A stretch of 64,000 nucleotides of DNA from Amphibacillus marinus (GCF_900110345.1 NZ_FODJ01000004.1:177273-241272); one strand, 5' to 3'; counted from the first letter of the stretch, positions 1-8,897 are shown. Translations and numbers: made by a program. The notes: generated from the letters alone by a model not told the origin.

Positions 1-584
1 GGGAGTTAGATCGTTTATCAACCAAAAATCATTATCGATCAATTATAGAGCAATATTCAGAATCGCTTAACCTGCTTCTCGAGCAACCATTTGCTTATTT
101 GTGGGACCAAACGGAGGCAATTATTGATTTACCATCTCGGTCATCAAATTATGTTTTTGTTGACGAGGATATTCCATTTATTGCATTGACTTTAAAAGGG
201 GTTATGCCAATGTATGGGGAATACGTTAATTTTCAGGCAAATCAAGCTGCTTTCTTTTTACAAATGATTGAACAGGGCTTACATCCTTCGTTTCTCATTA
301 CCCATGAAAGTCCTGCCGAGTTAATTAACACAAATGCATCTTATATTTATAGCTCGCAATATGAACGCTATCAGGAAATGATTCCATCCTATTATGAAGA
401 ATTAGAGCAAGTACATGCAGCTGTCGTTGGCGCAGTTATTGTCGATTATCAGCGTTCTGGATCAATAACTAAAGTTAGTTATGAGAATGGAGTAGACATT
501 TACGTCAATTATAGTGATGTCGAAGGCAGTCTTGATGGAGTTATGATTGAAGGCTTGTCCTATAAGGTGGTGAATGATTGGTGA
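1..584 (+). CDS. DUF5696-type secreted protein, C-terminal part (truncated by window start)
   Basis: The reading frame is open from base 3, so the gene begins before the window; the TTG at 99 is not a credible start. The visible ~193 residues resemble the end of the DUF5696 protein at 55185-57782: both have a segment on placing a sugar-binding-like chain (LINxNASYIYSS here, LLETGASPYFSW there), a Tyr-rich helix, a late VIVDY/VIVNY strand and a final strand just before the stop. The gene ends by overlapping the next permease by 4 bases, the same coupling as in the distal operon. It is probably an extracellular accessory protein of the sugar ABC transporter encoded next. Family membership comes from comparison with the full-length paralogue; the biochemical function is unknown. 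Confidence 0.75.
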   Translation, partial: ELDRLSTKNHYRSIIEQYSESLNLLLEQPFAYLWDQTEAIIDLPSRSSNYVFVDEDIPFIALTLKGVMPMYGEYVNFQANQAAFFLQMIEQGLHPSFLITHESPAELINTNASYIYSSQYERYQEMIPSYYEELEQVHAAVVGAVIVDYQRSGSITKVSYENGVDIYVNYSDVEGSLDGVMIEGLSYKVVNDW

Positions 585-1432
585 AGATGAAACGCGAAAC
601 GTTATATGGCTATTTGTTTATTTTACCTTGGCTAATTGGCTTTCTTAGTTTAGTGCTTTATCCAATGATCCAATCGTTTTACTTTAGTATGAATGATATG
701 CGCATCACACCGCATGGCCTTCAATTTGTTTATGCAGGCTTTAACAACTTCCTTAATGTGTGGTTACAAGACATGTTTTTTATTCAAGAGCTAATGGCTT
801 TTGCATTAGATACCTTTATTCGAGTGCCAGTCATTGTCGTCTTCGCGTTAGTTATTGCTATGCTCCTTAATCAAGATGTCAGATTTAAAGGATTATTTAG
901 AACCATTTTCTTTTTACCTGTTATTGTGGCAAGTGGTCCAGTCATTAGTCAGTTGGTTGATCAGGGCGCTACGGCAATTCCTATGTTAAACCAAGATATT
1001 ATTATGAGCATTCTAAATGCATTGTTTCCGACTTGGTTTGCTGGTGTGTTGAGTAATTTATTTAATGAAATTATAACCATTCTGTGGTATTCCGGTGTGC
1101 AAATCTTACTTTTTCTAGCTGTGTTACAGAAAATTGATCCTAATTTATATGAAGCAGCTAAAATTGATGGTGGGTCAAGCTGGGAGTGTTTTTGGAAGAT
1201 TACGTTGCCAACGATTAAACCATTAATTTTAATTAATTTGATTTACACGCTTGTTTCGCTGGCGAATAGCGGCCAAAATCCAATTATTAATTTAATTTAT
1301 GCCAACATGTTTAATGCGACGCGCGGGTATGGCTTTGCTTCAGCGATGGCTTGGATGTATGCCGTTATTATTGTGCTTATGTTAGGTATTCTATTATTAG
1401 CGTTTCGCGAGAAGAAAGTGAAAAAGCGTTAG
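581..1432 (+). CDS. Sugar ABC transporter permease (MalF/UgpA type)
   Basis: Integral membrane subunit of a carbohydrate ABC importer (MalFGK2 family). It has six predicted membrane segments and the EAA loop signature that docks the ATPase (EAAKIDGGSSW...P, about residues 188-205). GTG 581 is preferred over TTG 578 and ATG 587 because AAGGTGGTGA at 564-573 lies 7 bases upstream. The gene is translationally coupled to the preceding DUF5696 gene. It is closely similar in layout to the permease at 57782-58687, including an unusually long external segment between membrane helices 3 and 4 and the motif GLQxxxxGxxN near residue 50. The substrate cannot be read from the sequence; an oligosaccharide is likely. 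Confidence 0.9.
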   Translation: MKMKRETLYGYLFILPWLIGFLSLVLYPMIQSFYFSMNDMRITPHGLQFVYAGFNNFLNVWLQDMFFIQELMAFALDTFIRVPVIVVFALVIAMLLNQDVRFKGLFRTIFFLPVIVASGPVISQLVDQGATAIPMLNQDIIMSILNALFPTWFAGVLSNLFNEIITILWYSGVQILLFLAVLQKIDPNLYEAAKIDGGSSWECFWKITLPTIKPLILINLIYTLVSLANSGQNPIINLIYANMFNATRGYGFASAMAWMYAVIIVLMLGILLLAFREKKVKKR

Positions 1433-1449
1433 GAAAGGAGGGGTGTGCG

Positions 1450-2451
1450 ATGGCGACAAAACAAGCAACACGACTAATGAATGTGTTAAGAAATGATCAA
1501 ATGGATGCTAAGGAAAAGTTGCATCTCGTTCGTTTAAAGTTGCACCATATTCTATTTGGATTTAATGACCGGAAAGGTCTCTTGCTTAAACTTGTCATAT
1601 ATATGCTGTTATTAGGAATTGGCTTTGTTTACTTGTATCCAATACTCTATATGTTTATAACAAGTATGAAGTCATTAAATGATCTGTTAGATATGGCTAT
1701 TAATTGGATTCCATCAAGCTTTTACACTCAGAATTACCAACAAGCCTATTCTGTTTTAAATATTAGACCGGCATTATTAGGCAGTATACAAATTGCTTTG
1801 TTTCCAACGATTTTACAAGTGGTTGTGTCTGCTACAGTAGGTTATGGCTTTGCTCGGTTTAACTTTCCTCTTAAGCGTCTGTGGTTTGGATTAATGTTAT
1901 TTAGCTTCATTATTCCACCACAAATCTTAATGATGCCAACCTATCGCTTGTTTAGTGAACTTGGTTTGACGGGTTCACTGAGCGCTTTTACAGTCCCCGC
2001 TGGTCTGGGACAAGGGTTAAATAGTACAATATTTATCCTGATTTTTTACCAGTTTTTTAAGCAAACACCGAAATCGTTGTATGAAGCAGCTGAAGTTGAT
2101 GGCGCTAACCAGTTGGTAAGTTTCTTTAGAATAGCCATTCCAATGGCTGTTCCTGCATTTATTGTTGCTTTCTTGTTTTCGTTTGTTTGGTATTGGAATG
2201 AAACGTATTTAACAACGCTCTATTTAACCAGCTCGTCAACAGATATTACGACTATTCTTATTCAACTGCAACAATTTGAAACGAACTATCAGTCGTTATA
2301 CCCAACTACTGAGGCGAGTCCGAATAGAATTAATGAAGGAATCAAAATGGCAGGGACTGTTATTAGTATTTTACCGTTACTTGCGACTTACTTTTTTCTA
2401 CAGCGTTACTTTGTTGAAAGTGTTGATAACACAGGTATTACCGGTGAATAA
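1450..2451 (+). CDS. Sugar ABC transporter permease (MalG/UgpE type)
   Basis: Second membrane subunit of the importer, with a MalG-type EAA loop (YEAAEVDGANQL, around residue 215) and six predicted helices. ATG 1450 is chosen because GAAAGGAGG ends about 9 bases upstream; the frame is open further 5' (to 1351), but that stretch overlaps the previous gene out of frame. The pattern FFLQRYFVESVDNTGITG at the C-terminus is nearly repeated in the permease at 58707-59729 (FVQRHFVESVERTGIVG), so the two permease pairs are paralogous. It pairs with the permease ending at 1432 and the binding protein starting at 2501. Confidence 0.9.
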   Translation: MATKQATRLMNVLRNDQMDAKEKLHLVRLKLHHILFGFNDRKGLLLKLVIYMLLLGIGFVYLYPILYMFITSMKSLNDLLDMAINWIPSSFYTQNYQQAYSVLNIRPALLGSIQIALFPTILQVVVSATVGYGFARFNFPLKRLWFGLMLFSFIIPPQILMMPTYRLFSELGLTGSLSAFTVPAGLGQGLNSTIFILIFYQFFKQTPKSLYEAAEVDGANQLVSFFRIAIPMAVPAFIVAFLFSFVWYWNETYLTTLYLTSSSTDITTILIQLQQFETNYQSLYPTTEASPNRINEGIKMAGTVISILPLLATYFFLQRYFVESVDNTGITGE

Positions 2452-2500
2452 TCACCGTAATATAAATTTATTAAAATTCCATTAAGAGAAATGGGGAGAA

Positions 2501-3943
2501 ATGATGAGAAAAAATGTATGGCCGATCTTATCAATTTTGTTAATTATGGTTGTGTTCGTTACGGGCTGCTCGTCAAATGATTCTGATGAACAAACAAATA
2601 CAGGGATAGTGGAGTCAGAAGAGGGTAGCGAACATGCTGAGTTACCACCAATGACTGATGAGGAAATTACGCTAACGTATGCGTCTTGGCAAAACCATGA
2701 GTTACAAAACTATTTAGCTGAGCAATTTACCGCCAAGTATCCAAACATAACAGTGGAAATCGTTGCCTTGGAGCAAGATGGCTGGAATGATCATTTAACG
2801 AATCTTGCAAGTACGGGTGACTTGCCTGACGTTTTCTGGTACATGGGGAATGTCGATATTCCTATTCGTAACATGTGGCTAGGTGACTTTACCTCATACT
2901 TCGAGGCCGATCCTGAAACAGATCAGTTACTTGATACAATTGTTGACAAAGGGTATTTTGATGGAGACCGGAAGCTTGCAGCGCCAACGGCATACTTACC
3001 GTATACCATTTTCTTAGATGAAAATTTATTTACGCAACAGAACGTTGCGATGCCTTCAGCAGACTGGACCTATTCTGAAATGTTGGACCTTATTGAAGAG
3101 ATGACCATTCCAGAACAAGGGATTTTCGGCTACAATACCTTTACTAAGCTGGTTACCATGGCGCCGATTGTAAATGGCGATTCTGATGGTGAGTTTGGTT
3201 GGGATGGCGAAAGCTATGATATGACAGGTGAGTGGGATGATGCACTAATGAAGCATGGTGAATTTGTCCGTAATGGCAATCATGCACCATTCTATGATAC
3301 TGATGAAGCAGAAGCGGCATTTGGTGATCGAGAGCTCTGGGCAGCTTCAACTGGCCGTATTGCCATGCAATTTGATGCTTGGTGGACAGTTGATCTGTTT
3401 GGAACAGACGAATTTGTTGATAAAGGAATTAAATGGGTTCCTTATGTCGTTCCTAAAGGTGACAATGCCCAAACAGAAAATAAACCAGCTTTTATTGACT
3501 TTGGTTCAATTTCAGCAGCAACAGATCATCCGAGAGAGGCATATGAGTTGTTGAAGTTCTTTGGTTGGGGAAGAGACGGATGGGAAGCAAAGCTAGAAGC
3601 ATTCCAGACGTTAACGCGAGAGGATGGTGAACTCGTCTTTAATCATCCTGATGGATTACCACTTGTGAAAGACGAGGATCTGTGGGAAGAATTACGAACA
3701 TTGCTACCAGATTTAGATTACTATGATGAATTCCTTGCGAGATCAAAATATCCAATTCCTTTAGGTGGTGCTGCAATGCCTGGCTTCCAAACCTACCTGG
3801 ACGAAGTTTACTTTGGTGGAGAATATGGAGATGTTGAAGCAGCTGTCATTAGCGGTGAGGTCAATGCTTATGATATTTCTTCTGACTTAACTGAATTAAT
3901 AAACCAGTATTATGATCAAGCCCTTAATGAACTGTTTTACTAA
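2501..3943 (+). CDS. Sugar ABC transporter substrate-binding lipoprotein
   Basis: Extracytoplasmic family 1 solute-binding protein (480 aa). The N-terminus has a lipoprotein signal peptide with lipobox VTGC (Cys23), followed by an acidic, Ser/Glu-rich linker to about residue 50. The body shows family hallmarks: a first beta-alpha unit ITLTYASWQNHEL, the DLPDVFWY segment near residue 108, and late features FIDFGSISAATDHPREAYEL and LGGAAMPG. GGGGAG 5' of the tandem ATGs (2501/2504) serves as ribosome binding site. It follows the permease pair by 49 bases and probably completes the cassette. No ATPase gene is present. The ligand is unknown; aromatic residues (WYMGN, WGWDGE) are consistent with a sugar. 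Confidence 0.88.
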   Translation: MMRKNVWPILSILLIMVVFVTGCSSNDSDEQTNTGIVESEEGSEHAELPPMTDEEITLTYASWQNHELQNYLAEQFTAKYPNITVEIVALEQDGWNDHLTNLASTGDLPDVFWYMGNVDIPIRNMWLGDFTSYFEADPETDQLLDTIVDKGYFDGDRKLAAPTAYLPYTIFLDENLFTQQNVAMPSADWTYSEMLDLIEEMTIPEQGIFGYNTFTKLVTMAPIVNGDSDGEFGWDGESYDMTGEWDDALMKHGEFVRNGNHAPFYDTDEAEAAFGDRELWAASTGRIAMQFDAWWTVDLFGTDEFVDKGIKWVPYVVPKGDNAQTENKPAFIDFGSISAATDHPREAYELLKFFGWGRDGWEAKLEAFQTLTREDGELVFNHPDGLPLVKDEDLWEELRTLLPDLDYYDEFLARSKYPIPLGGAAMPGFQTYLDEVYFGGEYGDVEAAVISGEVNAYDISSDLTELINQYYDQALNELFY

Positions 3944-4137
3944 AAGCAATACTTAAAACAAATAGCTGATATAGCAAGCGAAAAATGAATGATTAATTGA
4001 TTGATATGCTCTCGTTATGTGGTTCGGGGGTTCTTGTAATTTCTCGATCTGCTATAAAGAGAGCATGTCTGCCTTGGAATGTAATTGGTCGTGATTAGGG
4101 TGTGCTTTAATCTGCTCTCGACCGAAAAATGAGCGAT

Positions 4138-4204
4138 AAACATACTAAGATTAGTGGGTAAGATTGATCCGTCGATGATCTTACCCACTAATCTTAGTAT
4201 GTTT
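4138..4204. repeat. 27-bp perfect inverted repeat (long hairpin)
   Basis: Arms at 4138-4164 and 4178-4204 are exact reverse complements over 27 bp, around a 13-base loop. On the minus strand it sits just after the stop codon of the decayed frame at 4205-4490 and is followed by A/T-rich sequence, so it may be that gene's old transcription terminator. On the plus strand it ends in GTTTT. The perfect arm length is greater than in ordinary intrinsic terminators, so a small mobile element end is an alternative. Confidence 0.75.
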
Positions 4205-4490
4205 TACGTTTAAAGAGCATTTAAGTATGTACCAATTAGCTTTTCTGCATCAAAAAATAGTCGAATTTCTTTGTTGTAGCATGTGGTCAACCCGTTGTTA
4301 AAATTTCTCTAGTGTCAATTCTCTCGCATTACCTCCAGAAAGTCCCTTGTTTTAAAGACTTAGCAAGTGTTATTGGGTCTTTACGACCGTCACTAGATAC
4401 GCTTTCCAACTCCAAAAGAACCCGTGCTTGTAAACACTTTATTGTGCTCTCATCTATGTCAGCCCACCAGTTGTTATAGCAAATAATTTA
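4205..4490 (-). pseudogene. Decayed gene of unknown identity
   Basis: On the minus strand an open frame from about 4488 to a TAA at 4329-4331 reads CYNNWWADIDESTIKCLQAR, continuing with LLELESVSSDGRKD and ending LKQGTFWR. In another frame, shortly downstream, there is a plausible protein C-terminus EIRLFFDAEKLIGTYLNAL followed by TAA at about 4216. The two pieces look like parts of one gene broken by frameshifts and stops. I do not recognise the family. It was probably an independent minus-strand gene ending at the hairpin at 4138-4204. Confidence 0.4.
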
Positions 4491-4502
4491 AAAAAGCGCA
4501 AA

Positions 4503-4518
4503 GTGAATATTTATTCAC
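4503..4518. promoter_or_regulatory. Arginine repressor box (AhrC/ArgR operator)
   Basis: GTGAATATTTATTCAC is a near-perfect palindrome that fits the Bacillus ARG box (AT-rich, TGAAT...ATTCA). It lies 37 bases upstream of the -35 element of the argC promoter. Binding by an AhrC/ArgR-type repressor with arginine as corepressor is inferred from the family and the downstream genes. Confidence 0.7.
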
Positions 4519-4554
4519 TAAATGTTGATTTTTTAATTAAATATTAATTATCTA

Positions 4555-4583
4555 TTGTATAAACATGCACAATGAAGTATAAT
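4555..4583 (+). promoter_or_regulatory. Sigma-A promoter of the arg operon
   Basis: TTGTAT at 4555-4560 and TATAAT at 4578-4583 are separated by exactly 17 bases; the start of argC is 40 bases downstream. The arginine box lies just upstream. Confidence 0.65.
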
Positions 4584-4622
4584 AATTAATCACAAAGAGA
4601 ACGGATTAGGGGTGTGAAAAAG

Positions 4623-5660
4623 ATGAAGGTTGCCATTGTTGGTGGAACGGGCTATGGAGCAGTAGAGCTTATTCGTTTCCTAGAACGCCATCCAAATATT
4701 AAAGAGATAAAAATTGTATCGCATTCGCAGGCGGGTAAAGCCTTTGAAGAGGCATATCCACATATGACTCAAATTGTTAGCCAGCATATGTCTGCATTAA
4801 GCATTGAGGAATTAGCTAACGAGGTTGAAGGTGTTTTTTTTGCTACGCCGTCTAGTGTTAGCTACAAGTATGTTCCTGCTTTAGTTGATAAAGGTGTGTT
4901 TTGTATTGATTTGTCAGGCGACTTTCGGTTAGCTGACCCTGAGCAATATGAACAATGGTATGGTACAAAAACAGCAGCTAAAGTCGATTTAGCTAAAGCG
5001 GTTTATGGCTTAAGTGAACTGTATCATCAACAAATTAAAGCCACCAAACTAGTTGCTAATCCAGGTTGTTATCCTACGGCTACTCTATTAGCTTTACTTC
5101 CTGCCTTGGAGCATAAAGTAATTAAGGAGACGGGTATTATAATTGATGGAAAGACAGGTGTTTCTGGGGCAGGACGCAGCATGTCACTAGCTGTCCATTT
5201 TTCTGAAATGAATGAAAACACAAGAGCATATAATGTATGTCAACATAAGCATATTCCGGAAATAGAACGTTATTTATCGGATCGGACTAACAAGGAAATC
5301 CAGATTAATTTCACACCACACATTATTCCAATGACAAGAGGGCTAATGGCGACAATTTATGCTGATCTTCAAGAATTAATAACAGCAGAAGAAATTGAGC
5401 AGCTGTATCGAGATTACTATCAAGGGCACACATTTGTGCGGATTCGACCAATAGGTCAGTTACCTGCGACCAAGGAGGTTTACGGTAGTAATTATTGTGA
5501 TATCGGCTTGCAGGTTGATAGACGAACCAACAAACTCATTATCGTTTCGGTTATTGATAATTTAGTAAAAGGGGCAGCAGGCCAAGCCATTCAAAATATG
5601 AATATTTTAAACGGATGGGACGAACAGCTCGGATTAAATGACGTCCCGATTTATCCTTAA
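4623..5660 (+). CDS. argC: N-acetyl-gamma-glutamyl-phosphate reductase
   Basis: Third step of arginine biosynthesis: NADPH-dependent reduction of N-acetylglutamyl phosphate to the semialdehyde in the cytoplasm. The N-terminal nucleotide-binding motif GGTGYGAVELIRFL starts at residue 7, the catalytic cysteine is Cys149 in ANPGCYPTA, and the family segments GKTGVSGAGR and HKHIPEIER are present. The length (345 aa) is normal for the family. ATG 4623 gives the usual N-terminus and has AGGGGTG 8 bases upstream; GTG 4614 is an alternative with poor spacing. First gene of argC-argJ-argB-argD, directly after the arginine box and promoter. Confidence 0.95.
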   Translation: MKVAIVGGTGYGAVELIRFLERHPNIKEIKIVSHSQAGKAFEEAYPHMTQIVSQHMSALSIEELANEVEGVFFATPSSVSYKYVPALVDKGVFCIDLSGDFRLADPEQYEQWYGTKTAAKVDLAKAVYGLSELYHQQIKATKLVANPGCYPTATLLALLPALEHKVIKETGIIIDGKTGVSGAGRSMSLAVHFSEMNENTRAYNVCQHKHIPEIERYLSDRTNKEIQINFTPHIIPMTRGLMATIYADLQELITAEEIEQLYRDYYQGHTFVRIRPIGQLPATKEVYGSNYCDIGLQVDRRTNKLIIVSVIDNLVKGAAGQAIQNMNILNGWDEQLGLNDVPIYP

Positions 5661-5673
5661 GGAGGTCATTTAA

Positions 5674-6900
5674 ATGCATCTTACAACATTAACAAAGCAA
5701 ATAAAAATTATCCAGCATGGGGATATTGCCACGCCTACTGGCTATCAGGCTGGAGGTCTACACTGTGGTATTCGTAAGAAAAAGCTAGACTTAGGCTGGT
5801 TATTCTCTACTGTACCTGCATATGCTGCAGGGGTTTACACGTTAAATAGCTTTCAAGCGGCACCTTTAAAAGTAACAAAGGACAGTCTTTCTGTCGATGG
5901 TAAGCTACAAACACTAATTGTCAACTCAGGGATTGCTAATGCATGCACGGGCAAGCAGGGAGAACGAGATGCTTATGAAATGCGTCAGCTAATTGCTGAT
6001 AGGTTTAATGTCAAGCCTCATCATGCAGCAGTGGCCTCTACGGGGTTAATCGGGGAACCACTTCCGATGGCAGTAATTCGCAAAGGGGTTAACGCTATTG
6101 ACCCAATGGTTCAAACAAGTGATCAATTCGAAACAGCAATCCTTACGACAGATACAAAAGAAAAAGGGCTGGCTATAGAATTAGAGATTGATAAAAAGAA
6201 AATTAAGATCGGTGGAGCGGCAAAAGGTTCTGGGATGATTAAGCCTAATATGGCAACAATGCTGAGCTTTATCACCACAGATGCAGTGGTTGCTCCTCGT
6301 GCACTAGATAACGCTCTAAAAGAATTGACTAATCAATCCTTTAATATGATTACGGTTGATGGTGATACGAGCACAAATGATATGGTTTTACTTATGGCCA
6401 ACGGCTTGGCAGGAAATAAACGTTTAGATGAAAACCACCCTGAGTGGTCCATTTTTCTTGAGGCATTGAGCTTTGTCTTTCAAACACTTGCTAAAGAGAT
6501 TGCCCGTGATGGTGAAGGGGCAACCAAGTTAATCGAAGTCCAAGTGGATGGAACAGCAACGAACGAAGGTGCTGAAAAAATTGCCAAAGCAATAATAGGC
6601 TCTAATCTTGTTAAAACCGCCATCCATGGTGCTGACGCAAATTGGGGGAGAATTATTACCGCGATTGGTTACAGTGGTGTCATCCTTGATCCGGAGCATG
6701 TTACGGTCAAGCTTGGTAACATACCCGTCGTTAACCAGGGTGTTCCCGTCCAATTTGATGAAGCAGAGGCAAAGCAATATTTAGAGCAAGATGAAGTCCT
6801 TATTCTTGTATCGTTAGGAAATGGTCCAGGACATACGGTTGGCTGGGGCTGTGACCTATCTTATGAATACGTCAGAATTAATGCCTCTTATCGCACGTGA
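5674..6900 (+). CDS. argJ: Bifunctional glutamate N-acetyltransferase / amino-acid acetyltransferase
   Basis: ArgJ transfers acetyl from N-acetylornithine to glutamate (and can use acetyl-CoA in the bifunctional form), closing the acetyl cycle of arginine synthesis. The precursor self-cleaves at an Ala-Thr bond; here NMATMLSF places the new N-terminal nucleophile at Thr195. Other family blocks seen are NSGIANACTG, ASTGLIGEPLP and DGDTSTNDM. AAGGAGG lies 8 bases before ATG 5674, and the gene follows argC by 13 bases. Its presence explains why no argE is needed; whether it also makes argA dispensable cannot be judged here. Confidence 0.95.
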   Translation: MHLTTLTKQIKIIQHGDIATPTGYQAGGLHCGIRKKKLDLGWLFSTVPAYAAGVYTLNSFQAAPLKVTKDSLSVDGKLQTLIVNSGIANACTGKQGERDAYEMRQLIADRFNVKPHHAAVASTGLIGEPLPMAVIRKGVNAIDPMVQTSDQFETAILTTDTKEKGLAIELEIDKKKIKIGGAAKGSGMIKPNMATMLSFITTDAVVAPRALDNALKELTNQSFNMITVDGDTSTNDMVLLMANGLAGNKRLDENHPEWSIFLEALSFVFQTLAKEIARDGEGATKLIEVQVDGTATNEGAEKIAKAIIGSNLVKTAIHGADANWGRIITAIGYSGVILDPEHVTVKLGNIPVVNQGVPVQFDEAEAKQYLEQDEVLILVSLGNGPGHTVGWGCDLSYEYVRINASYRT

Positions 6901-6913
6901 AGGGATGATAAAT

Positions 6914-7702
6914 GTGTCTTACTTAATTATTAAATATGGTGGAAGTGTTGTTGATAAGCTACCTAGCGAATTTTATCAGAAGCTTGCTGTTATCCAGAAG
7001 TATTATGGAATTAAACCAATTTTAGTCCATGGTGGTGGTCCGATGATTTCTTCGCAACTGAAGCAGATGGATGTGACAACGACTTTTGTAGATGGACTAA
7101 GAGTGACAACTGACGAGGTACTTGATGTTGTAGAAATGGTGTTGAGTGGAAGTATTAATAAGCGTATTGTCCGACAGTTGCATGAGCATGACATTAAAGC
7201 AATTGGAATGAGTGGAGTAGACGGACATTTATTACAAGCTGAACCTGTAAAAGAGTTCAGACAAATTGGTTATGTTGGTCAGGTTAACCAGGTTAATGTT
7301 TCCTTACTTAAAACCCTTCTTGAACAAGAATATGTTCCGGTCATTTCACCTTTAGCAATTGGAGCTAAGCAACAACGCTATAATGTTAATGCAGACACAG
7401 CTGCATCAGCCATTGCATCAGCGTTGTCTGCACCGCTTTGCTTTATAAGTGATATCCCTGGTATTTGTGTTGACGATCAAGTTATTCACTCAGCCGATCA
7501 AATGACAATTAACCGGCTAATTGACAGTCAAACAATCTACGGCGGAATGATTCCTAAGGTAAAGGCGGCCCTTAATGCGCTTGAAACGGGTGTGCCAGAG
7601 GTCGCCATTCTTGATGGAATGAATCCTGCCAGTTTAGAGGCATTTGTTAACGGGGAGTGTTGTGGTACACGTATTAAATTGAAGGAGGTCTCCCATGTCT
7701 AA
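6914..7702 (+). CDS. argB: Acetylglutamate kinase
   Basis: Second step of arginine synthesis, phosphorylation of N-acetylglutamate by ATP; amino-acid kinase fold. Motifs seen: KYGGSVV at the N-terminus, VHGGGPMI, GLRVTTDEVLDVVEMVLSG, and the late ATP-binding block YGGMIPKVKAAL. Start choice: GTG 6914 has AAGGGA 8 bases upstream and gives an N-terminus aligned with known ArgB proteins; ATG 6905 is in frame but abuts the SD. The frame is open back to 6821, overlapping argJ, but that extension is not family-like. The gene overlaps argD by 8 bases. Confidence 0.93.
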   Translation: MSYLIIKYGGSVVDKLPSEFYQKLAVIQKYYGIKPILVHGGGPMISSQLKQMDVTTTFVDGLRVTTDEVLDVVEMVLSGSINKRIVRQLHEHDIKAIGMSGVDGHLLQAEPVKEFRQIGYVGQVNQVNVSLLKTLLEQEYVPVISPLAIGAKQQRYNVNADTAASAIASALSAPLCFISDIPGICVDDQVIHSADQMTINRLIDSQTIYGGMIPKVKAALNALETGVPEVAILDGMNPASLEAFVNGECCGTRIKLKEVSHV

Positions 7703-8897
7703 CTCAGTAACAGTAGCGGAAAATAATGCCGTTATGACAACTTATACGCGGTTTCCGATTACCTTAACGGAAGGTAAAGGTAGCTTTGTATGGGATGATC
7801 AGGGCGCTAAATATTTAGATTATACAGCTGGTATTGCTACCTGTAATCTAGGTCATCGACCAGCTACTGTGCAAGCAGCAGTCGAGGAACAGTTAAATAA
7901 GCTCTGGCATTGCTCCAATTTGTATCACATTCCAAAGCAGGATCAGCTTGCTGAGCTCTTAGTAGATCAGACCTGCTTTGATCAGGTTTTTTTTGCAAAT
8001 AGTGGTGCTGAGGCTAATGAAGGTGCCATTAAATTGGCGAGACGTTACGCTCATAAGATTAAACAAACGGATCAGTTTGAGATAGTTACGTTCACTGATT
8101 CCTTTCATGGAAGAACATTAGCGACGATGTCAGCTACTGGTCAGCCTAAAATACAGGATGGCTATGCTCCTCACATGCCGGGCTTTAGATATGCACGCTA
8201 TAATGATGAAAAAGAATTTGCTCAATTAATTCAGCCGAAAACAATTGCTGTTATGCTTGAACTCGTCCAAGGTGAAGGGGGGGTTATCCCTGCTGACCAG
8301 GCATGGGTCGATCAGCTTGTTACATTATGTCGCCAACATGGTGTGCTTATTATTGTTGATGAAATTCAGACAGGAATGGGGCGGCTAGGCTCTCTCTTTG
8401 CCTATCAACAATATGGTTTTGAACCGGACATTATGACGGTTGCTAAAGGCTTAGCATCTGGTTTTCCAGTAGGGGCGGTTTTAGCCAAAGCTGACATTTC
8501 CACTGCACTTACACCTGGTTCACATGGATCAACCTTTGGAGGAAACCCATTGGCAATGTCAGCAGGATTGGCAACCTTAGCCCATATTTGTGAGCCTGCT
8601 TTTTTCGAATCAGTTAGCAAGCAACAACAATATTTGTGGCAACAGTTAAATGTATTAGCTGAGCAAGCTGAGGATATTGTAGAGATTAGGGGAAGTGGCT
8701 TCTTAATCGGGATAAAGGTGTCAACGAAAGCAATTGATTATGTCAATAAAGCAAGGGCGGCTGGTTTGCTTATTTTGGTGGCTGGACCACAAGTCATTCG
8801 AATTCTCCCTCCGTTAAATACCACAAAACAAGAAATTGATCAGGCTTGCAAAATTTTAAATGCATTGTTTCTAAAAAACGAAGTTGACAACTACTAA
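7695..8897 (+). CDS. argD: Acetylornithine aminotransferase
   Basis: PLP-dependent class III aminotransferase converting N-acetylglutamate semialdehyde to N-acetylornithine. The Schiff-base lysine is Lys251 in TVAKGLASGFPVGA; the PLP-phosphate segment NSGAEANEGAIKLAR (102-116) and VDEIQTGMGR (221-230) are intact. GAAGGAGG lies 6 bases upstream of ATG 7695. Last gene of the arg cluster; argF and carAB are not in the window, so ornithine leaves this cluster for enzymes coded elsewhere. Its last 14 bases contain the -35 box of the downstream queF promoter. Confidence 0.95.
   Translation: MSNSVTVAENNAVMTTYTRFPITLTEGKGSFVWDDQGAKYLDYTAGIATCNLGHRPATVQAAVEEQLNKLWHCSNLYHIPKQDQLAELLVDQTCFDQVFFANSGAEANEGAIKLARRYAHKIKQTDQFEIVTFTDSFHGRTLATMSATGQPKIQDGYAPHMPGFRYARYNDEKEFAQLIQPKTIAVMLELVQGEGGVIPADQAWVDQLVTLCRQHGVLIIVDEIQTGMGRLGSLFAYQQYGFEPDIMTVAKGLASGFPVGAVLAKADISTALTPGSHGSTFGGNPLAMSAGLATLAHICEPAFFESVSKQQQYLWQQLNVLAEQAEDIVEIRGSGFLIGIKVSTKAIDYVNKARAAGLLILVAGPQVIRILPPLNTTKQEIDQACKILNALFLKNEVDNY

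Larger units (their letters stand above)
3944..4613. other. Long intergenic region: gene remnant, hairpins, arg promoter
   Basis: No intact gene. The left part (3944-4137) holds a weak inverted repeat, ATGCTCTC near 4007 and GAGAGCAT near 4059, that may help terminate the binding-protein transcript. A 27-bp perfect stem lies at 4138-4204. From 4205 to about 4490 the minus strand carries disrupted open frames that look like a decayed gene. The right end contains the arginine operator and the argC promoter. Confidence 0.6.

Noticed and set aside
1351..1449. N-terminal extension of the second permease
   Set aside because: The extra 33 residues overlap the preceding permease out of frame and lack a start with SD; ATG 1450 has a perfect SD.
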